Shown here piece by piece: positions 28,515 through 40,805 of a stretch of DNA of 64,000 nucleotides. The notes beneath the pieces were generated by a model. That model saw only the letters and a program-made list of their open reading frames with translations, had not been told where the DNA came from and ran no database searches. Source of the stretch: Parapristionchus giblindavisi. Its lineage: Eukaryota; Nematoda; Chromadorea; Rhabditida; Diplogasteridae. The position numbers were made by a program, and so were the translations under genes. The stretch's first letter is position 1. Each line of letters starts with the position of its first letter. The stretch covers positions 930,001-994,000 of the forward strand of contig CALSFV010000204.1 of assembly GCA_943737045.1 (NCBI GenBank), in the 5' to 3' direction.

Positions 28515-28628
28515 GTACGAATTCGAAAAACTTGAACGATACTGCTGCGAGGGAGATTCATCAATGGGAGCAAGAACTAATTCAGATGGGAGTGAATCCA
28601 AGTGCCTATACTTCTAGAGGCACATAGA
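28515..28628 (+). CDS. Orphan terminal-exon candidate
   Basis: A TATTTCAG acceptor is followed by a frame reading NLNDTAAREIHQWEQELIQM then GVNPSAYTSRGT and a stop. The composition looks genuinely coding, but I find no matching upstream exon and do not recognise the family. It may be a remnant. Confidence 0.3.
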
Positions 28629-29086
28629 CTATGGGTGGTAGAATTCTTATAAGAGAGAAAAATGCTTAATGGATGAGACACATGTTCGGTTGTATTGCGA
28701 AGGAAGAATAGAAAAAAGATTGGATGAATCAAACAAATTAAGCTTATGTATAGCTGTGCTATATTCAAGAGTATGGAGATTTACGGATGTAAGTCTACCA
28801 TGATAAGGAGAAGGGGGAAACGACATTTAGCTAACATTCTTTTGGTATACAATTGTAATATATTGTATTTGTTGTAATCAATAATCACGTATATGCGTTG
28901 TTGTTCCCTAAAGGAACATTTCACTTCAAGGATTCTATACTACAAGCAGTTCATTTATTTTATTTCTGGATGATAGTCAGCTCATATTTCTCCTGCATGA
29001 TTTTTGATCATCGCTATGTTCGTTTGGACTGTTTCAGAAAGTTATTGTTGTAAAAAAATTGTTTTCAAAAGATAATATGCGTTTAA

Positions 29087-29199
29087 AGGGAGCGTTACCT
29101 CTCTCAATGGCATCTTCATTTAGCATACCATTTATCTGTTCTCTAACAGCTAGAAAGCGTTGCGCGTCGAAAAGACCATTGAGAGAGGTTACGCTCCCT
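29087..29199. mobile_element. 113 bp TTAA-flanked MITE
   Basis: Inverted ends AGGGAGCGTTACCTCTCTCA, TTAA at 29083-29086 and 29200-29203. A diverged relative with similar end words lies near 9351-9466. Confidence 0.8.
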
Positions 29200-29980
29200 T
29201 TAAAGGTAGGCTCCTGCGAATATTTTCGTCACTGAGTATCAAAATCAAATTAGCTTGGGGTGTGTCTTTAACAATAATCAATTAATGCAACTTGCATGAC
29301 ACGATCAAAGTCTTTGGAAAACCCTAATCTCTGAACCTGCTTGCATAACATCCTAATCGGCTGATAAAGTTGATGTAAATATATCGTTCAGGTTCTAATT
29401 CGGTTGCACAATACTATTCATTCATCTGACCATGGAAAAAGAATATGGAATTAATAAAAATGATCAAACATCGACATCCAAACGAGAACCCTATCAAAAA
29501 TGGACTTCGCGCGCTCCTTCTTTAAAAATGTAAATATTTTGTAACTTTTTTTCTTATCGTTTAGTTTCAGTTAATTTTTTTTTAAATATCCGTTACATTT
29601 TACAGGTTTACAAATCTCAAACAAGCTCTTCTACATATCTAAATACTTAAAATTGAACTATTGATGAACACACTTTATCGAACGAATAGAAAATTAAGTG
29701 TACATACGAAAACTTAAAGATTATAGATAAATATGGTGTCAAAATAAAGTAAATATCTCGTTTTTCTTAGATTGTGATTGATTTTATTCCACGCGTTCTC
29801 TTTGCTGTATCAAGATATTATTAGATTTAATTATTCATGTTTCTACTTAACCTGTCACATATTTTATCCACATTTCGTACAACGGGCTGAAATAAATCGT
29901 TATATCCAAATATGTGTGATTTACAGAACTCACCTTCGATATGGAGTAATGACAAAAATGTTTGTTATCGAAGCAAAAAC

Positions 29981-31552
29981 ATTTTGTAGACTTGAAATCT
30001 GAAATTCTTTTCGTATTACATCGATTCAAATTTGTTCAGACCGGAACATATACAACACACTATCTGAGAAAATCGACATAGGTGCGGTATCGATGAAAAA
30101 TAGATTTTTCTGTTTTATGTATGATAATTACAGGCTCCATAAGTGTAGTTCACTGGTACCTGGAAATTCCTTCCAATTGAAAATCCGCTTCAGGAGGTGA
30201 CCACACTACGATTTGGCGCCTTTTCCTAAAACGTTTCTTTCGTATCCAATCGATTCGGGAGTGGGTGCACTCGATTCCATGGCTAATTCTAAGAAACTAC
30301 TGTCGAGGAGAGTTTTTTGATCAGCGGTCAACGAAGGCTGGAATCAGGAATTTTCGAAAAAAAATTCACATTAAATTAATTCTCACTATATTCCCATGGG
30401 GCAGGAAAACTTTTTATTTGCTTAATAGCTTCTACATATTATATTACACCTTTGATTTAAAATTCATAATTTTTTAAAAATACGAATTATATGAACTAAT
30501 CATTTTTATAACGAATTCGTGAATTATCGTGTGCTCCTACAGTAATCCCTAATCAGTTAATTTGGTTTTTTCGCTAGTTTTAAGCATATTTTCAGCGTTT
30601 TTCTTTACAATGTTAGAGGTATATGATTAATCTGCACCATCGGAGTGCAACTGCACGGTATATCTCGTGATTACATTACTGACCGTACTTGTGCTGTATG
30701 TGTACTGTAATTTACGAGCTCTCTCTAATTCTCTGATCAGTCTATAAAACCGAGAATAAAGAGTACGGAACGGCATGAGTATGGTAACTACTTCGCAAGC
30801 TGGCTCGGATACGAAAGTGAATAAAATTTACAGTACAAGTACGATCAGTAATGTAATCACGAGATATACCGTGCAGTTGCACTCCGATGGTGCAGAATAA
30901 TCATATACCTCTAACATTGTAAAGAAAAACGCTGAAAATATGCTTAAAACTAGCGAAAAAACCAAATTAACTGATTAGGGATTACTGTAGGAGCACACCA
31001 TAATTCACGAATTCGTTATAAAAATGATTAGTTCATATAATTCGTATTTTTTTAAAAATTATGAATTTTAAACCAAAGGTGTAATATAATATCTAGAAGC
31101 TATTAAGCAAATAAAAAGTTTTCCTGCCCCATGGGAAAATAGTGAGAATTAATTTAATGTAAAATTTTTTTCGAAAATTCCCATTTCCAGCCTTTGTAGA
31201 CCGTTGATCAAAAAACTCTCCTCGACAATAGTTTCTTAGAATTAGCCATGGAATCGAGTGCACCCACTCCCGACTCGATTGGATACGAAAGAAACGTTTT
31301 AGGAAAAGGCGCCAAATCGTAGTGTGGTCACCTCCTGAAGCGAATTTTCAATTGGAAGGAATTTCCAAGTACCAGTGAACTACACTTATGGAGCCTGTAA
31401 TTATCATACATAAAACAGAAAAATCTATTTTTCATCGATACCGCACCTATGTCGATTTTCTCAGATAGTGTGTTGTATATGTTCCGGTCTGAACAAATTT
31501 GAATCGATGTAATACGAAAAGAATTTCAGATTTCAAGTCTACAAAATGTTTA
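29981..31552. mobile_element. Palindromic element P3
   Basis: About 1.57 kb, mirrored about 30766. The left arm from ACATTTTGTAGACTTGAAAT matches the right arm reading out to ATTTCAAGTCTACAAAATGT. Arms are near identical for ~715 bp. Only about 30698-30832 is single copy, and it holds an exon-like frame (separate entry). Confidence 0.85.
30735..30824 (+). other. Exon-like fragment in the core of P3
   Basis: After a TCTGATCAG acceptor-like word the plus strand reads SIKPRIKSTERHEYGNYFAS then WLGYESE and a stop. It is unlike the palindromic arms in composition. I do not recognise the source. It could be a captured terminal exon or chance. Confidence 0.3.
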
Positions 31553-31559
31553 CAAAATG

Positions 31560-32470
31560 TTTCCCAAATCGGTTAATTTGGAAATTTGGTAGTTTTAAAC
31601 ATATTTCACCGCTGTTCTTAACGTGACTGAGGTATATAAGTACTCCACGTCTTCGGAGTGCACCTGCACGGTTCAGTGCTGGTCAACATTTTATGATATT
31701 TTGGTTTTTCAGCAATAACTTTCTTCAAAGTCAACCGTTTCTCTTCATTTTTTAGTATGTTTGTATAGATGATACTATGGTATAGCGATCCGATTTTTAT
31801 CGATAATGAATAACAAACAACGGAATAATGATCAATTTACGAAAAATGTCAATTCTCAGCGAAATCAGCACCTGGGAATAGATGCACTCCGAAGACGAGG
31901 AGTAGTCGTATACCTCAGTCACGTCAAGAACAGCGGTGAAATATGTTTAAAACTACCAAATTTCCAAATTAACCGATTTGGGATTACTGTAGGTGCACAC
32001 CATAATTACGATTTTCGTTATAAAAACGATATTTTCACAAAAAATGTATTTTTTTAAAATTATGATTTTTAAACTGAAGCTGTGTTATGATATGTAGAAG
32101 CGATTGAGCAAATAAAAAGTTGTAGGCTTGTTATAGTGAACTAGTGAAAATTAATTAAATGTGAAATTATTTTCGAAAATTCCCGATTCCGGCGTTGGTT
32201 GATCATTGATCAAAAAACTCCCCTGGACAATAGTTTCTTAGAATTCGCCAAGAAGTCCATTGCACCCACTCCCGAATCGATTGGATTCGAAATAATAAAA
32301 AAAAGGAATTTCCAAGTACCAGTGAACTACACTTATGGAGCCTGTAATTATCATACATAAAACAGAAAAATCTATTTTTCATCGATACCAAATAATATCC
32401 GAGTTGTTGAATTCTCTCAGATAGTGTTTTATACGTATTGTGTTCCGGTCTGAACAAATTGTGTTGTTTG
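31560..32470. mobile_element. Palindromic element P4, diverged relative of P3
   Basis: Arms (31560-31680 and 31870-31995) and right-hand sequence to 32470 align with P3 at reduced identity, sharing AATCGGTTAATTTGG, GAGGTATATAAG and the TCTATTTTTCATCGATACC block. The left part is truncated where it abuts P3. Confidence 0.7.
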
Positions 32471-32845
32471 TACCCATAGTGCCAATGTATTTAAGTCTTT
32501 TATTCGTAACTCAGAAGTATTGTATGCTACGATCAAGTAATCGCAGCCTTCTTTCTTACCTCCTGAATTTATCATATGTTTAAACATTTAATTATAAATC
32601 TTAAAATTACCTTCCGAGGTCAGATAAATTAATTATTATTATTATTGCGACCAAGGATCATCGATTACATGTAAACAATTAAGGGAATAAGTCATGGCTC
32701 CAACCATAAAACATGAAGTTATAATCAATTCTATATTTAGAGCCTAAAATAACTATACGATTTATCATCATCGTACGACTAAATGATAATACTATTCGGA
32801 ACTCAAAGTATTGTAATTCCATTATGTTACTTTAACTTACTCTTA

Positions 32846-33123
32846 TTGACCGTATAAAATACACTTGTTTATTTGGTACGAGAGTAGCCAACCACTCCCA
32901 TAAGAGACTTTCTTGTTTTGCATGGTTCAGAAACTATGCCGATCTCTTTTATATATAATATAGCGCGCGGTGAAGGTCAGCCGGGTCAGAGAGAGGCAGC
33001 GGAGAGACAATCGAGAGGCGGGGCGAGATGTAGAAGGCTACATCTCGATCGCCTCTCGATTATGACTTCCGTTCGTTAGCACCATTTGTCATCTTCTTAT
33101 GCAAGTACATTTTATACGCACAA
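32846..33123 (+). mobile_element. 278 bp TA-flanked MITE inside a receptor exon
   Basis: Full-length 278 bp copy with TA at 32844-32845 and 33124-33125. It lies in exon 7 of the srd-like receptor; removing it and one TA restores the reading KTLIR directly followed by a GTAAGTT donor. Confidence 0.85.
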
Positions 33124-33931
33124 TATCAACGTTTTGTGTTTTTCTCTTGTTAGTTGGCTCATGAACTCCTGCAAATTTGAAAAAAAAGTAAGTACATTAT
33201 CATAAAAAAATATTCGGATAATACCGCGGTCTCTCTTAGCTTTTGTAGAATTTTGTATCTCAATGGCAGAGCTAACAAAAATGGAACTACAGCTGTTATT
33301 ACAGAATATGTGATGAGAGTGCCGGTCTTCCAATCACGAAAAAATGCAAAACCTAGAAAGGTGTATTTAATTATATTTAAATGGTAGATTTTCCATATGT
33401 ACCATGAACCACATCTGCCCGAAACCATTGTGACTTAGACATAGATAGGACATTGAATGTCTTATTGCCTCTTTCAAACGCAGTATAATATCCATATATA
33501 AGTGCGGAGTTAGGAATGATTACTACAGAGATAAGAGAATATGTGAGCTAAAGATATTGATTATTGGATTGGCATAATAAGTGAATGAATAGTCACTCGT
33601 TTGGATGGAATCCAATGGAATATCACTTGATATCTATAAAGAAATGAACAAAATAGAAGGCCACTTGTTGAAGTAAACATGTACTGTAATAAAGCTGAAA
33701 TATTTTTATTACGCCTTTTAAACAATTTCTAAAAATCACCAAATGAAATCCAACAATATTGCTCGCCAAAATACGAACAGGCTCCGTTGAACTGCATTAC
33801 GGATATGCATCCAGGAAAGAAAAGTCTGAGATAAATTAAAATAGAATTAGATCATAAAAACATGAGTATGTACACATATAATTAGATATTACTGAACGAA
33901 TTAGAACTTTAAATCGCTCTTTTGTAATTCA

Positions 33932-34035
33932 CATCGCGTCCTGATTTGAAACTCTCCTCTCTGACAATGCTCTCCCATTTTCTTTGTCTACGAGAGCGCG
34001 TTGCCAGCGCAGCGACCAAAATAAGCTCGGACTGT
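33932..34035. mobile_element. ~100 bp MITE family copy
   Basis: TGATTTGAAACTCTCCTCTCTGACAAT at left and GTTGCCAGCGCAGCGACCAAAATAAGCTCGG at right around TTTCTTTGTCTACGAGAG. It lies in an intron of the broken srd-like gene. Confidence 0.65.
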
Positions 34036-34162
34036 GCGATCGCCTAATGGAAATTTTTTACACAAACGTTGGATATTGTAGACTATCAGTAAACGGTAAA
34101 ACATCAAGTTATTCTGTTACTCGAGGTACACAAATTCCTGCGGAGATTTTTACCTCTTGTAC

Positions 34163-34266
34163 GTCGTTTAATTTACCTTACGTGCTTACGCCATAACATC
34201 CACGGCCGCGTCACAGTCGTTACGGCTTAGGTTACGGCGTAGGCACGTAAGGCAAATGTAACGATG
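34163..34266. mobile_element. ~105 bp palindromic MITE, second copy
   Basis: Related to 8998-9102: TTTACCTTACGTGCTTACGCC and its mirror GGCGTAGGCACGTAAGGCAA, ending ATGTAACGATGGA. Confidence 0.7.
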
Positions 34267-34699
34267 GACTGGATCTTGAGGAGCTTGACGAGTAATTTTC
34301 AAATCCCTCAGTCCGGAGGGACTATTCCTTTTCTTCTCATGAAAGACTCACCTTGGAAGAGATAACAAGCAAGCAAAATTACTGATTTGATCACATATGA
34401 CTGATGCAAACATTATCATTGAATATCTTTGAATAAAACAAGGGGTTCTGAAAATATTCCAATGATCGAAATAACTAATTTTCGTGTGTTCGCGGTGTGC
34501 GTACATTAAATACAGTCGGAATAATTAAAATTGTCATAAGAATATAAATATATCACCTAAATATAATGAGGTAGATCAATGTCATATTAGCAATGGTACC
34601 AATTACGGTAATGATTGTTGATGAAATGATTAGAACAACTAGCATAGATGTCATAATTGCAGTACCACGATAGAGGCAATTTATTTCACGCCGCTTTCC

Positions 34700-35700
34700 T
34701 GACGTTCCAAATCATATGATTTGAGCAAGAACTACACTTGGGACTGGTACCGTATGCGGTCGGTTACCAAACCGTGAAAGTAAATATGGGTGCATTTGTC
34801 GAACGTAGTGTTAACCTGTATTTGTAGCCATATAATGTTGATTTACTGAATAATAAATCCCCAGGGAAATAGGACGGAAACGACTTTTTCTCAAAATAAC
34901 ATCATTATCATCATGTGAGAATGATCTAGACTAATCGAAAAAAAGACCTAAAAATATTGTTGAAGAAATACGGTAATATATATTTTTATAGAAAAAATAA
35001 ACAGTGAACTCTTTTCTAATCACAAAACATGCAAATCATTCTTGAGAATTATAATTTTTCCCGTCAAAGGATTCCGTAATATTTCCTTTGCGACACTTCG
35101 AAATGTTATTTCAAAACTATTTTATTTTAAAAAAGTTATTAAATTTTAACTGAATGTTATTTTAAAACACGTCGGAAATTCCTTCGCTATTGACAAATGA
35201 CGAAGCGGCTGTTGAGTTGCCATGGGCGAAAGAAAAGAAAGCACTGATCAGTCGTAGATAGAAAATTTGTTCTCTGCCAGTTCACAGCTTTGACATGAAT
35301 CCGTCATTCTCATTTTATCTTCTTTACACTTTTTTCATTTGATTGGACAAATTTAAATTTGATGTGTGAGCATGAATATTGGTTGTATTAATATAATAAT
35401 GATAGACGCGGAAAAGGAAAAAAATGAACAAGCTACAATTGTTATATGCTTTAATTCACATTCTTTTCAAAAAAAAATGTGTTAACACTTGTTTATTGAA
35501 ACAATCGTAGATGTTTAAAAGAAAGCATTCAAATTGTTCAATACAAAAATGCTGTATAACTGATCGTAAACAATGACAAAGCAATTCATTCATACAAAAT
35601 TCACACAAAACAAGCGATGTTGTCAGAGAGAAACAATTTTTTTTTTAAAAAAAGGAAAGGCTTTAACCGGGTATTGAGATTCGAGATGGTTTATCTGATG
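34700..35700. other. No gene recognised; holds a diverged duplicate
   Basis: From about 35030 the sequence is a direct diverged copy of 18160-18640. No coding pattern is seen. Confidence 0.5.
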
Positions 35701-35720
35701 ATTCGATATTGCAAGAAGTT

Positions 35721-38614
35721 CTAATAGCAAAATGGTATATAGCACGTACCATCCGACTTACCATCCGAACATTTTACCTGAAATCATTCGATTTGTGCGA
35801 TTATATGGATAGCTTGAAATTAAAGTGCCGAACATTTTGGGATATCCGAAGCATTTAAGGCACACCAGGCTAATTTGACTCTCCGCTCCGGCCACGCAGA
35901 GAAAGTGAGAGTTTGTAGCCAGAGCGGATAGTTTCAAATTATCTTGGTGTGTGCCCGTAATGCATTTGTAGTTCTTTTTTGAATCAAATATAATTTGAAT
36001 TGCAAATAATCAAACTTTTAACACCTCAAGCTAAATTGAAACTCTCCGCCCTGGCCACACTCTCTCGCTTTCTTTGTCTACGAGAGAGTATGTCAATGCG
36101 ATTGCGAGCATAGCTTGGGGTTTGCCTCTAATTAATGAAACTATACCTCTCGGATGACGCATTTCTCTCCAGGAGGACATTTCACTCTGTCACAAGTCGA
36201 GGGAGCTCTCAACACCTTCCAGGTCTTGTCTGCAAACGCCGCATCCTGTGCGCGAGCAGTAGTAGATATGATAGGAGCTGTAGTCGTAGCGGGTTCAGTC
36301 CATGGCTGTCTCGAGATCGTCGGCACTGTAGTTACGATGATGGGAGCTGTGGTAGTGGTCCATGGTTGCTGGGTAGTTGCCTCGGTAGTGGTAGTGGTTG
36401 GTGGTGCAGTGGCGGGAATGCTAGTTTCTGGAAGGGTCGATAATTACAGATTTCAAGTTACGAAATAAATCAATTACAATGTGGGTTCCTTGGTAATTTT
36501 CAACAGTTCAGCATGATCGTAAATATTCAATTTTGGAGCAGAAGTATCTTATTTTCTCCTCTCTATATCTTAATGTTCTAGTGGAACTGAAAAGCAACAG
36601 GGTAACTGCTCTCTCTTGGCAGGGAAAGTGACAGCTTTACAGAAAGACATAAGGTTGAAAGTGTTTGTACTATGATCTTATGTTGTATCTTTTGGATATG
36701 TGATGAACAAGAATTATAGTGACATCCCAGCCTAATTTGAAACTGTTTTTTTTCTGGCCACACTCTCTCGCTTTCTTTGTCTACAAGAGAGTATTGCCAG
36801 AGTTTCAAATTAGGGTTCGCATTTAAACTAAATAAAACAATATTATGAAACGAACGTATGATCGTGCACGTAGGCCCGGACGCCGTGTCCTCGCAGACCT
36901 CATTCCACGCATCGCAAACGTTCATTGTGGCACAGCTCTCACGAATCGGAGCTGAATATCGATTTTTTTAGATATCAACGACTCAAAAAAACACTTGATT
37001 TATCGCGGCAATCAATCAATCAATCAATTTAATTAATTTTTATTTTATTTTATTTTATTACTTTTTATTTTATTGTGGTAAGTAACAAATGAAAAAGTAC
37101 CTTCATCGAAGCTTTTGGATGTTTCGATGGCGGGTCGCACGATTTGCTGGTTGGTCGGAGGTGCTGAACACAAAATATTTCGGAAAAGTTTCTGTCATGT
37201 CAGTTTTCCTTGCGATCATACTTTGGCAATATTTAGACAATTTGCATCGAGGTTTAATATTATATGTCGTAATATTGCGTGAACATAAGCGCTTGTTGCC
37301 CAATCGAATCGAAAATATGTATTTTTGCGTGCAACTATAAATGTTGTATTCGATATCTCTCTGCTGTTAATGTCTGCCTCGATCTTTTCTCGAACCAAAT
37401 CTCTGTACTGCTACTACTAATTAAACACTCCAAAGTGGTTCCAGTACGAGAATGAGAGAGTGAGAGATTGGCAACGAACTGGTTTAGGGACAAGTAAAAG
37501 TCTAGCATTTTGTACAATACGTCGTTACTGTGGTTAGATCGATGAACGGAAATAATTATGCACGAATCAATTGCTGCAGGAGTTTTGAATTTTTGAATGT
37601 ACAAATAAAAATAACTATTATAGGTTTCCAAAATTCTAGCACCACAAATCAAATTTCCGTTATTTCTGTTAAATATCGCATAAGGAAAGAATATTAAATA
37701 AATAAATAAATAAATTGCTCGCCAGTTTCACATTTCGTGTTTCATGTACTGTTGATGCTATTTTCGGAATATTTTGCTGACATTGAGAAAAAAGTCAAAA
37801 CAACACGAGTATAGAACGGAATAAAAAAATACCATCAGGCAAAGGCCAGCAGAATGCGCCTTCAGGGAATTCCATGCACGTGTTTCCAGGTGGACAATTT
37901 AATGTGGCACAGGAGGATGGAGCTGAATGGAAATTTTAATATTGAATAATTATTAATGATTGCCAGATTGATTGGTTCAAACAATGCATTGATTTGTCAA
38001 GGCCAACTTTTGCCTCACTCGACAGAACAAAACCATGGGAACTGGTTCCTTGTGTAAAATTGCAAAACCCAAAAAATCAAGGGTTTCAAACCCCAAACGT
38101 TTCGAATTTGGTTTATAGAGGACACAAAATGGGGGTTTTTTGCTGAGACCTCCTCTATCATTTATTAATGTACGTTACCGATGTCTTAAATTTTTATATA
38201 TTATATAAAGATACACGAACATTGATTGCTAGAAAACTTTGGATTTATTGTTTCAAATGAGCAAAGAAACTCACTGTCACTGAACTCCGTTATTTTTGCG
38301 CAAGATGTGGCAGCCAGTAACAACTGTAATATGAAATTAAAATTGTAATAAAAACATCTCAAATTATGTTTTTGTTTTTAAAACAAATATGCTTTCGTTG
38401 TTAATCTGAAAGGCCCCCGAGCTAATTTGAAATCCTCCGCTGTGGAAATTCTTTGTTTACGAAAGAGCGTTGCCAGAGCGGAGAGTTTCAAATTTGTTCG
38501 GGATGTGAATTGAATGGTAACGGAAAACAGTGCAAGGATATCTCAGTGTGCTCACTGTAACGGTAAATTTATATAGGTAATCAAATTACTTACAGTAATC
38601 GTGACAGTCAACAT
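35721..38614 (-). CDS. Secreted Cys-rich protein with Thr/Pro-rich linker (218 aa)
   Basis: Seven exons, all phases consistent: 38614-38594, 38323-38275, 37922-37833, 37163-37101, 36951-36856, 36427-36147, 35777-35721. The signal peptide MLTVTITLLLAATSCA is split over exons 1-2. Three Cys modules follow: SCATLNCPPGNTCME...C, SCATMNVCDAWNEVCED...C, and STCDRVKCPPGEKCVIRE. Between the second and third is a mucin-like Thr/Pro-rich stretch (TTTTTEATTQQPWTTTTAP) suited to O-glycosylation. The last exon gives VKCSDGKSDGTCYIPFCY. The C-x-x-V-x-C-x-x-G-x-x-C module recurs in nematode secreted proteins. Function is unknown, and an extracellular matrix, gut-surface or defence role is only a guess. It shares exon 1 length (21 nt), phase pattern and module type with the smaller gene at 40806-42112. 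Confidence 0.65.
35858..35966. mobile_element. ~100 bp MITE family copy
   Basis: AAGGCACACCAGGCTAATTTG at left and AAATTATCTTGGTGTGTGCC at right; near full-length. Confidence 0.75.
36021..36131. mobile_element. ~100 bp MITE family copy
   Basis: ACACCTCAAGCTAAATTGAAAC at left, CTTTCTTTGTCTACGAGAG in the centre and TAGCTTGGGGTTTGCCT at right. It lies between the last two exons of the Cys-rich gene. Confidence 0.75.
36722..36828. mobile_element. ~100 bp MITE family copy
   Basis: CATCCCAGCCTAATTTGAAACTG at left and GCCAGAGTTTCAAATTAGGG at right, same centre. It lies in an intron of the Cys-rich gene. Confidence 0.7.
38412..38516. mobile_element. ~100 bp MITE family copy
   Basis: GGCCCCCGAGCTAATTTGAAAT at left and GCCAGAGCGGAGAGTTTCAA at right. 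It lies in intron 1 of the Cys-rich gene. Confidence 0.7.
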
Positions 38615-38689
38615 GGTTGGACAGATGAATGTGATATGAAGCTCTTAGAGTTCTGTCTCTGAAACCGTAGCACTCACTGAAAGCAAAGT

Positions 38690-38940
38690 GCCGAACTGAA
38701 ACCGTCGTCAATATAAACTACTGGGTGTGGACACAGATAGAGATGGGATGGGGAGAGGTAAGATTTAGGTGATTTTTCATCGACTCTCTGCCGTATCAAG
38801 GTTAGATCGAGAGGGCAGCAACCATCTCTTCTCGATTGATAGCATTTCTGTTCCGTCTCACTGTTCCATATAGAAAGGCATGCTGATATGCTATTACGCA
38901 TCAATTTATCTGACAGAAACGAGGAGTTCACATGCTAAAG
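38690..38940. repeat. Segment upstream of one Cys-rich gene, duplicated at 40550-40740
   Basis: Both copies carry TTTAGGTGATTTTTCATC/GTTCATC, CGTATCAAGGTTAG, CTCGATTGATA/GTCGATTGATA and a GAAATTCACATG/GAGTTCACATG end. This shows that the two Cys-rich genes arose by tandem duplication. Confidence 0.7.
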
Positions 38941-39175
38941 TTGGGGTTTTTTCGTTTTCGCGACCTAAAAATTTTTGTCATGGACGCTGTTGAAGTAGTT
39001 CACACATGTAAGGACGTGGTGCAATACCGTTTTCACAAATTGCAAATCAATTCAGGACTAGTGCATATGCCAAGTTTTACACTCGAATTTTAAGGAGATA
39101 GCGTAACAAATGTGCATGTGATGTGATCTGATGTGCATGGGAAGCCAACTTCTTCGGTCAACTCCAAACTGCCTG

Positions 39176-39258
39176 TCCATCTTCTCGGATTTGTGAAATC
39201 GAAGACGCGCATATGAAGATCGACGTCAGTGTTCTGGGACTGTCGGAAGTAAGATGAG
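39176..39258 (+). pseudogene. Non-LTR retrotransposon endonuclease fragment
   Basis: The plus strand reads CEIEDAHMKIDVSVLGLSEV then R and a stop. The IDV-x-x-LGLSEVR block is a hallmark of the N-terminal apurinic-type endonuclease of RTE-like elements. It is a short isolated fragment. Confidence 0.45.
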
Positions 39259-39530
39259 CTTTTCCCCATGCACATCAGAGCCCTACTCTTGATAAATGTG
39301 TTTTAAACTGTAAAAAACTGTAAGCGTAACAAAAATAAATCGCTCTAGTTCGGTAAATAAGTCGCTTCTGTGAATGGACAGATATCTTTTAACTTGCTTC
39401 CATATTGATGAAACCGTTAGATACCCTTTGCCACTTCGAAAATAATGGACGCATAGGTTCCACACTTGAACTTGTTGAACGGTTTTCGATTTTATACTAT
39501 TTTTGCGAAGCTTCAACGATAAGGTATATA

Positions 39531-39808
39531 TTGACCGTATAAAATACACTTGTTTATTTGGTACGAGAGTAGCCAACCACTCCCACAAGAGACTTTCTTG
39601 TTTTGCATGGTTCAGAAACTATGCCGATCTCTTTTATATATAATATAGCGCGCGGCGAAGGTCAGCCGGGTTAGAGAGAGGCAGCGGAGAGACAATCGAG
39701 AGGCGGGGCGAGATGTAGAAGGCTACATCTCGCTCGCCTCTCGATTGTGACTTCCGTTCGTTAGCACCATTTGTCATTTTCTTATGCAAGTACATTTTAT
39801 ACGCACAA
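39531..39808 (+). mobile_element. 278 bp TA-flanked MITE, copy 4
   Basis: Full length with TA at 39529-39530 and 39809-39810. Nearly identical to the 32846-33123 copy, indicating recent activity. Confidence 0.85.
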
Positions 39809-40805
39809 TAGTATGCTATGACAGTACAGCTTTAGCAGTACTTACATTCGCAGAGTAATATCAATATTGTTATGGCAAAATGCATTGTAATAAGTAAAAC
39901 TTTATCAACTTAAGCAATCTAAAGTTATGAAGCTAAGCTATGCTAGTTTGACCCTCCCCTTGACCTCAATATCTCCCCTTGCCAGCATACAGATCATTGC
40001 CATAGGTGCGCGGACTCGACCTTTTGCACACTACCTATTTAACAGGAAATGAGATTACATGAGGGGATCGAAGATATCAACGATAACATACTTTTTCGCT
40101 ACAAGATGTAAATCTTACATAATTGAAAGCGCAAAACCGAGCAATTGTATTTCGTAGTCGATTTACGATATTGTGCTTAACGAACCGAAAACAAATAAAC
40201 GAAAATTCGATAAATAGATAGAAGTATTATTCTATCATTTGGTATTTGAAAAAAAAGGAATACGAGGAATCATAGACTTTCAAGACAATATGCCTGAGGT
40301 TAAAGCTAGCTAACGTGAATCCTTACTATTAGGCAGAGCGGGAAGACTATGTATTTACTGCCTAGCGTATGGCAGCGCGATCGAATCCTTTTGCCGGTAT
40401 TTTCAATTTTAAAAAGCGCGCCGTTGCCTACATACATAGCACCAGCTGATTCAATCACGTTCCTAGCGATCAATAAGCAAAAAAAAGAAATAGAGTAAAG
40501 TAAGTAGACTATGTTTTGCATATACTCTACGTTTAAATTTGTAAAACACAAGCGTAAGGTTTAGGTGATTGTTCATCTACTCTCCGGCCACGTATCAAGG
40601 TTAGTTGCAGAGCACAGTCTCCGTCTATTGTCGATTGATAAAATGATCTGTCTCACAGTTCCGGTTTGCACAGCACGCAGATATACCGTCAAATATCACT
40701 TTATCTCGTAAACAGGAAATTCACATGAAAAAGATATTTTAGACATACATTTCATTTAAGGCATAGATACAACCAATTCCAGCGTTAGGGAAGAAATTTG
40801 ATGAT

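Larger units (their letters stand above)
32650..34654 (-). pseudogene. srd-like chemoreceptor interrupted by a transposon
   Basis: In-phase exons: 34654-34557, 34447-34352, 33825-33740, 33694-33597, 33547-33403, 33352-33225, 33168-33124 (cut by a transposon), and after it 32743 to about 32650. Motifs parallel the intact srd-like gene. TM1 is followed by FRTPCFIQRYSMIMFASV, the GPC-like position reads NGACSYFGEQYCW, TM3 ends FLYRYQVIF, TM4 starts LTYSLISVVIIPNSALIYGY, and the third loop reads EFMSQLTREKHKTLI, then (beyond the insert) ALNIELIITSCFMVGAM. The last exon degenerates into AAT triplets giving in-frame stops. A TM7-like segment (YLDITIYFSPLYEMW, about 29860-29940 minus) lies beyond palindromes P3 and P4 and may be its displaced end. 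Confidence 0.7.

Noticed and set aside
39090..39275. 61-codon minus-strand frame with a plausible protein look
   Set aside because: The opposite strand has the clear retrotransposon endonuclease motif, so this is probably its shadow.
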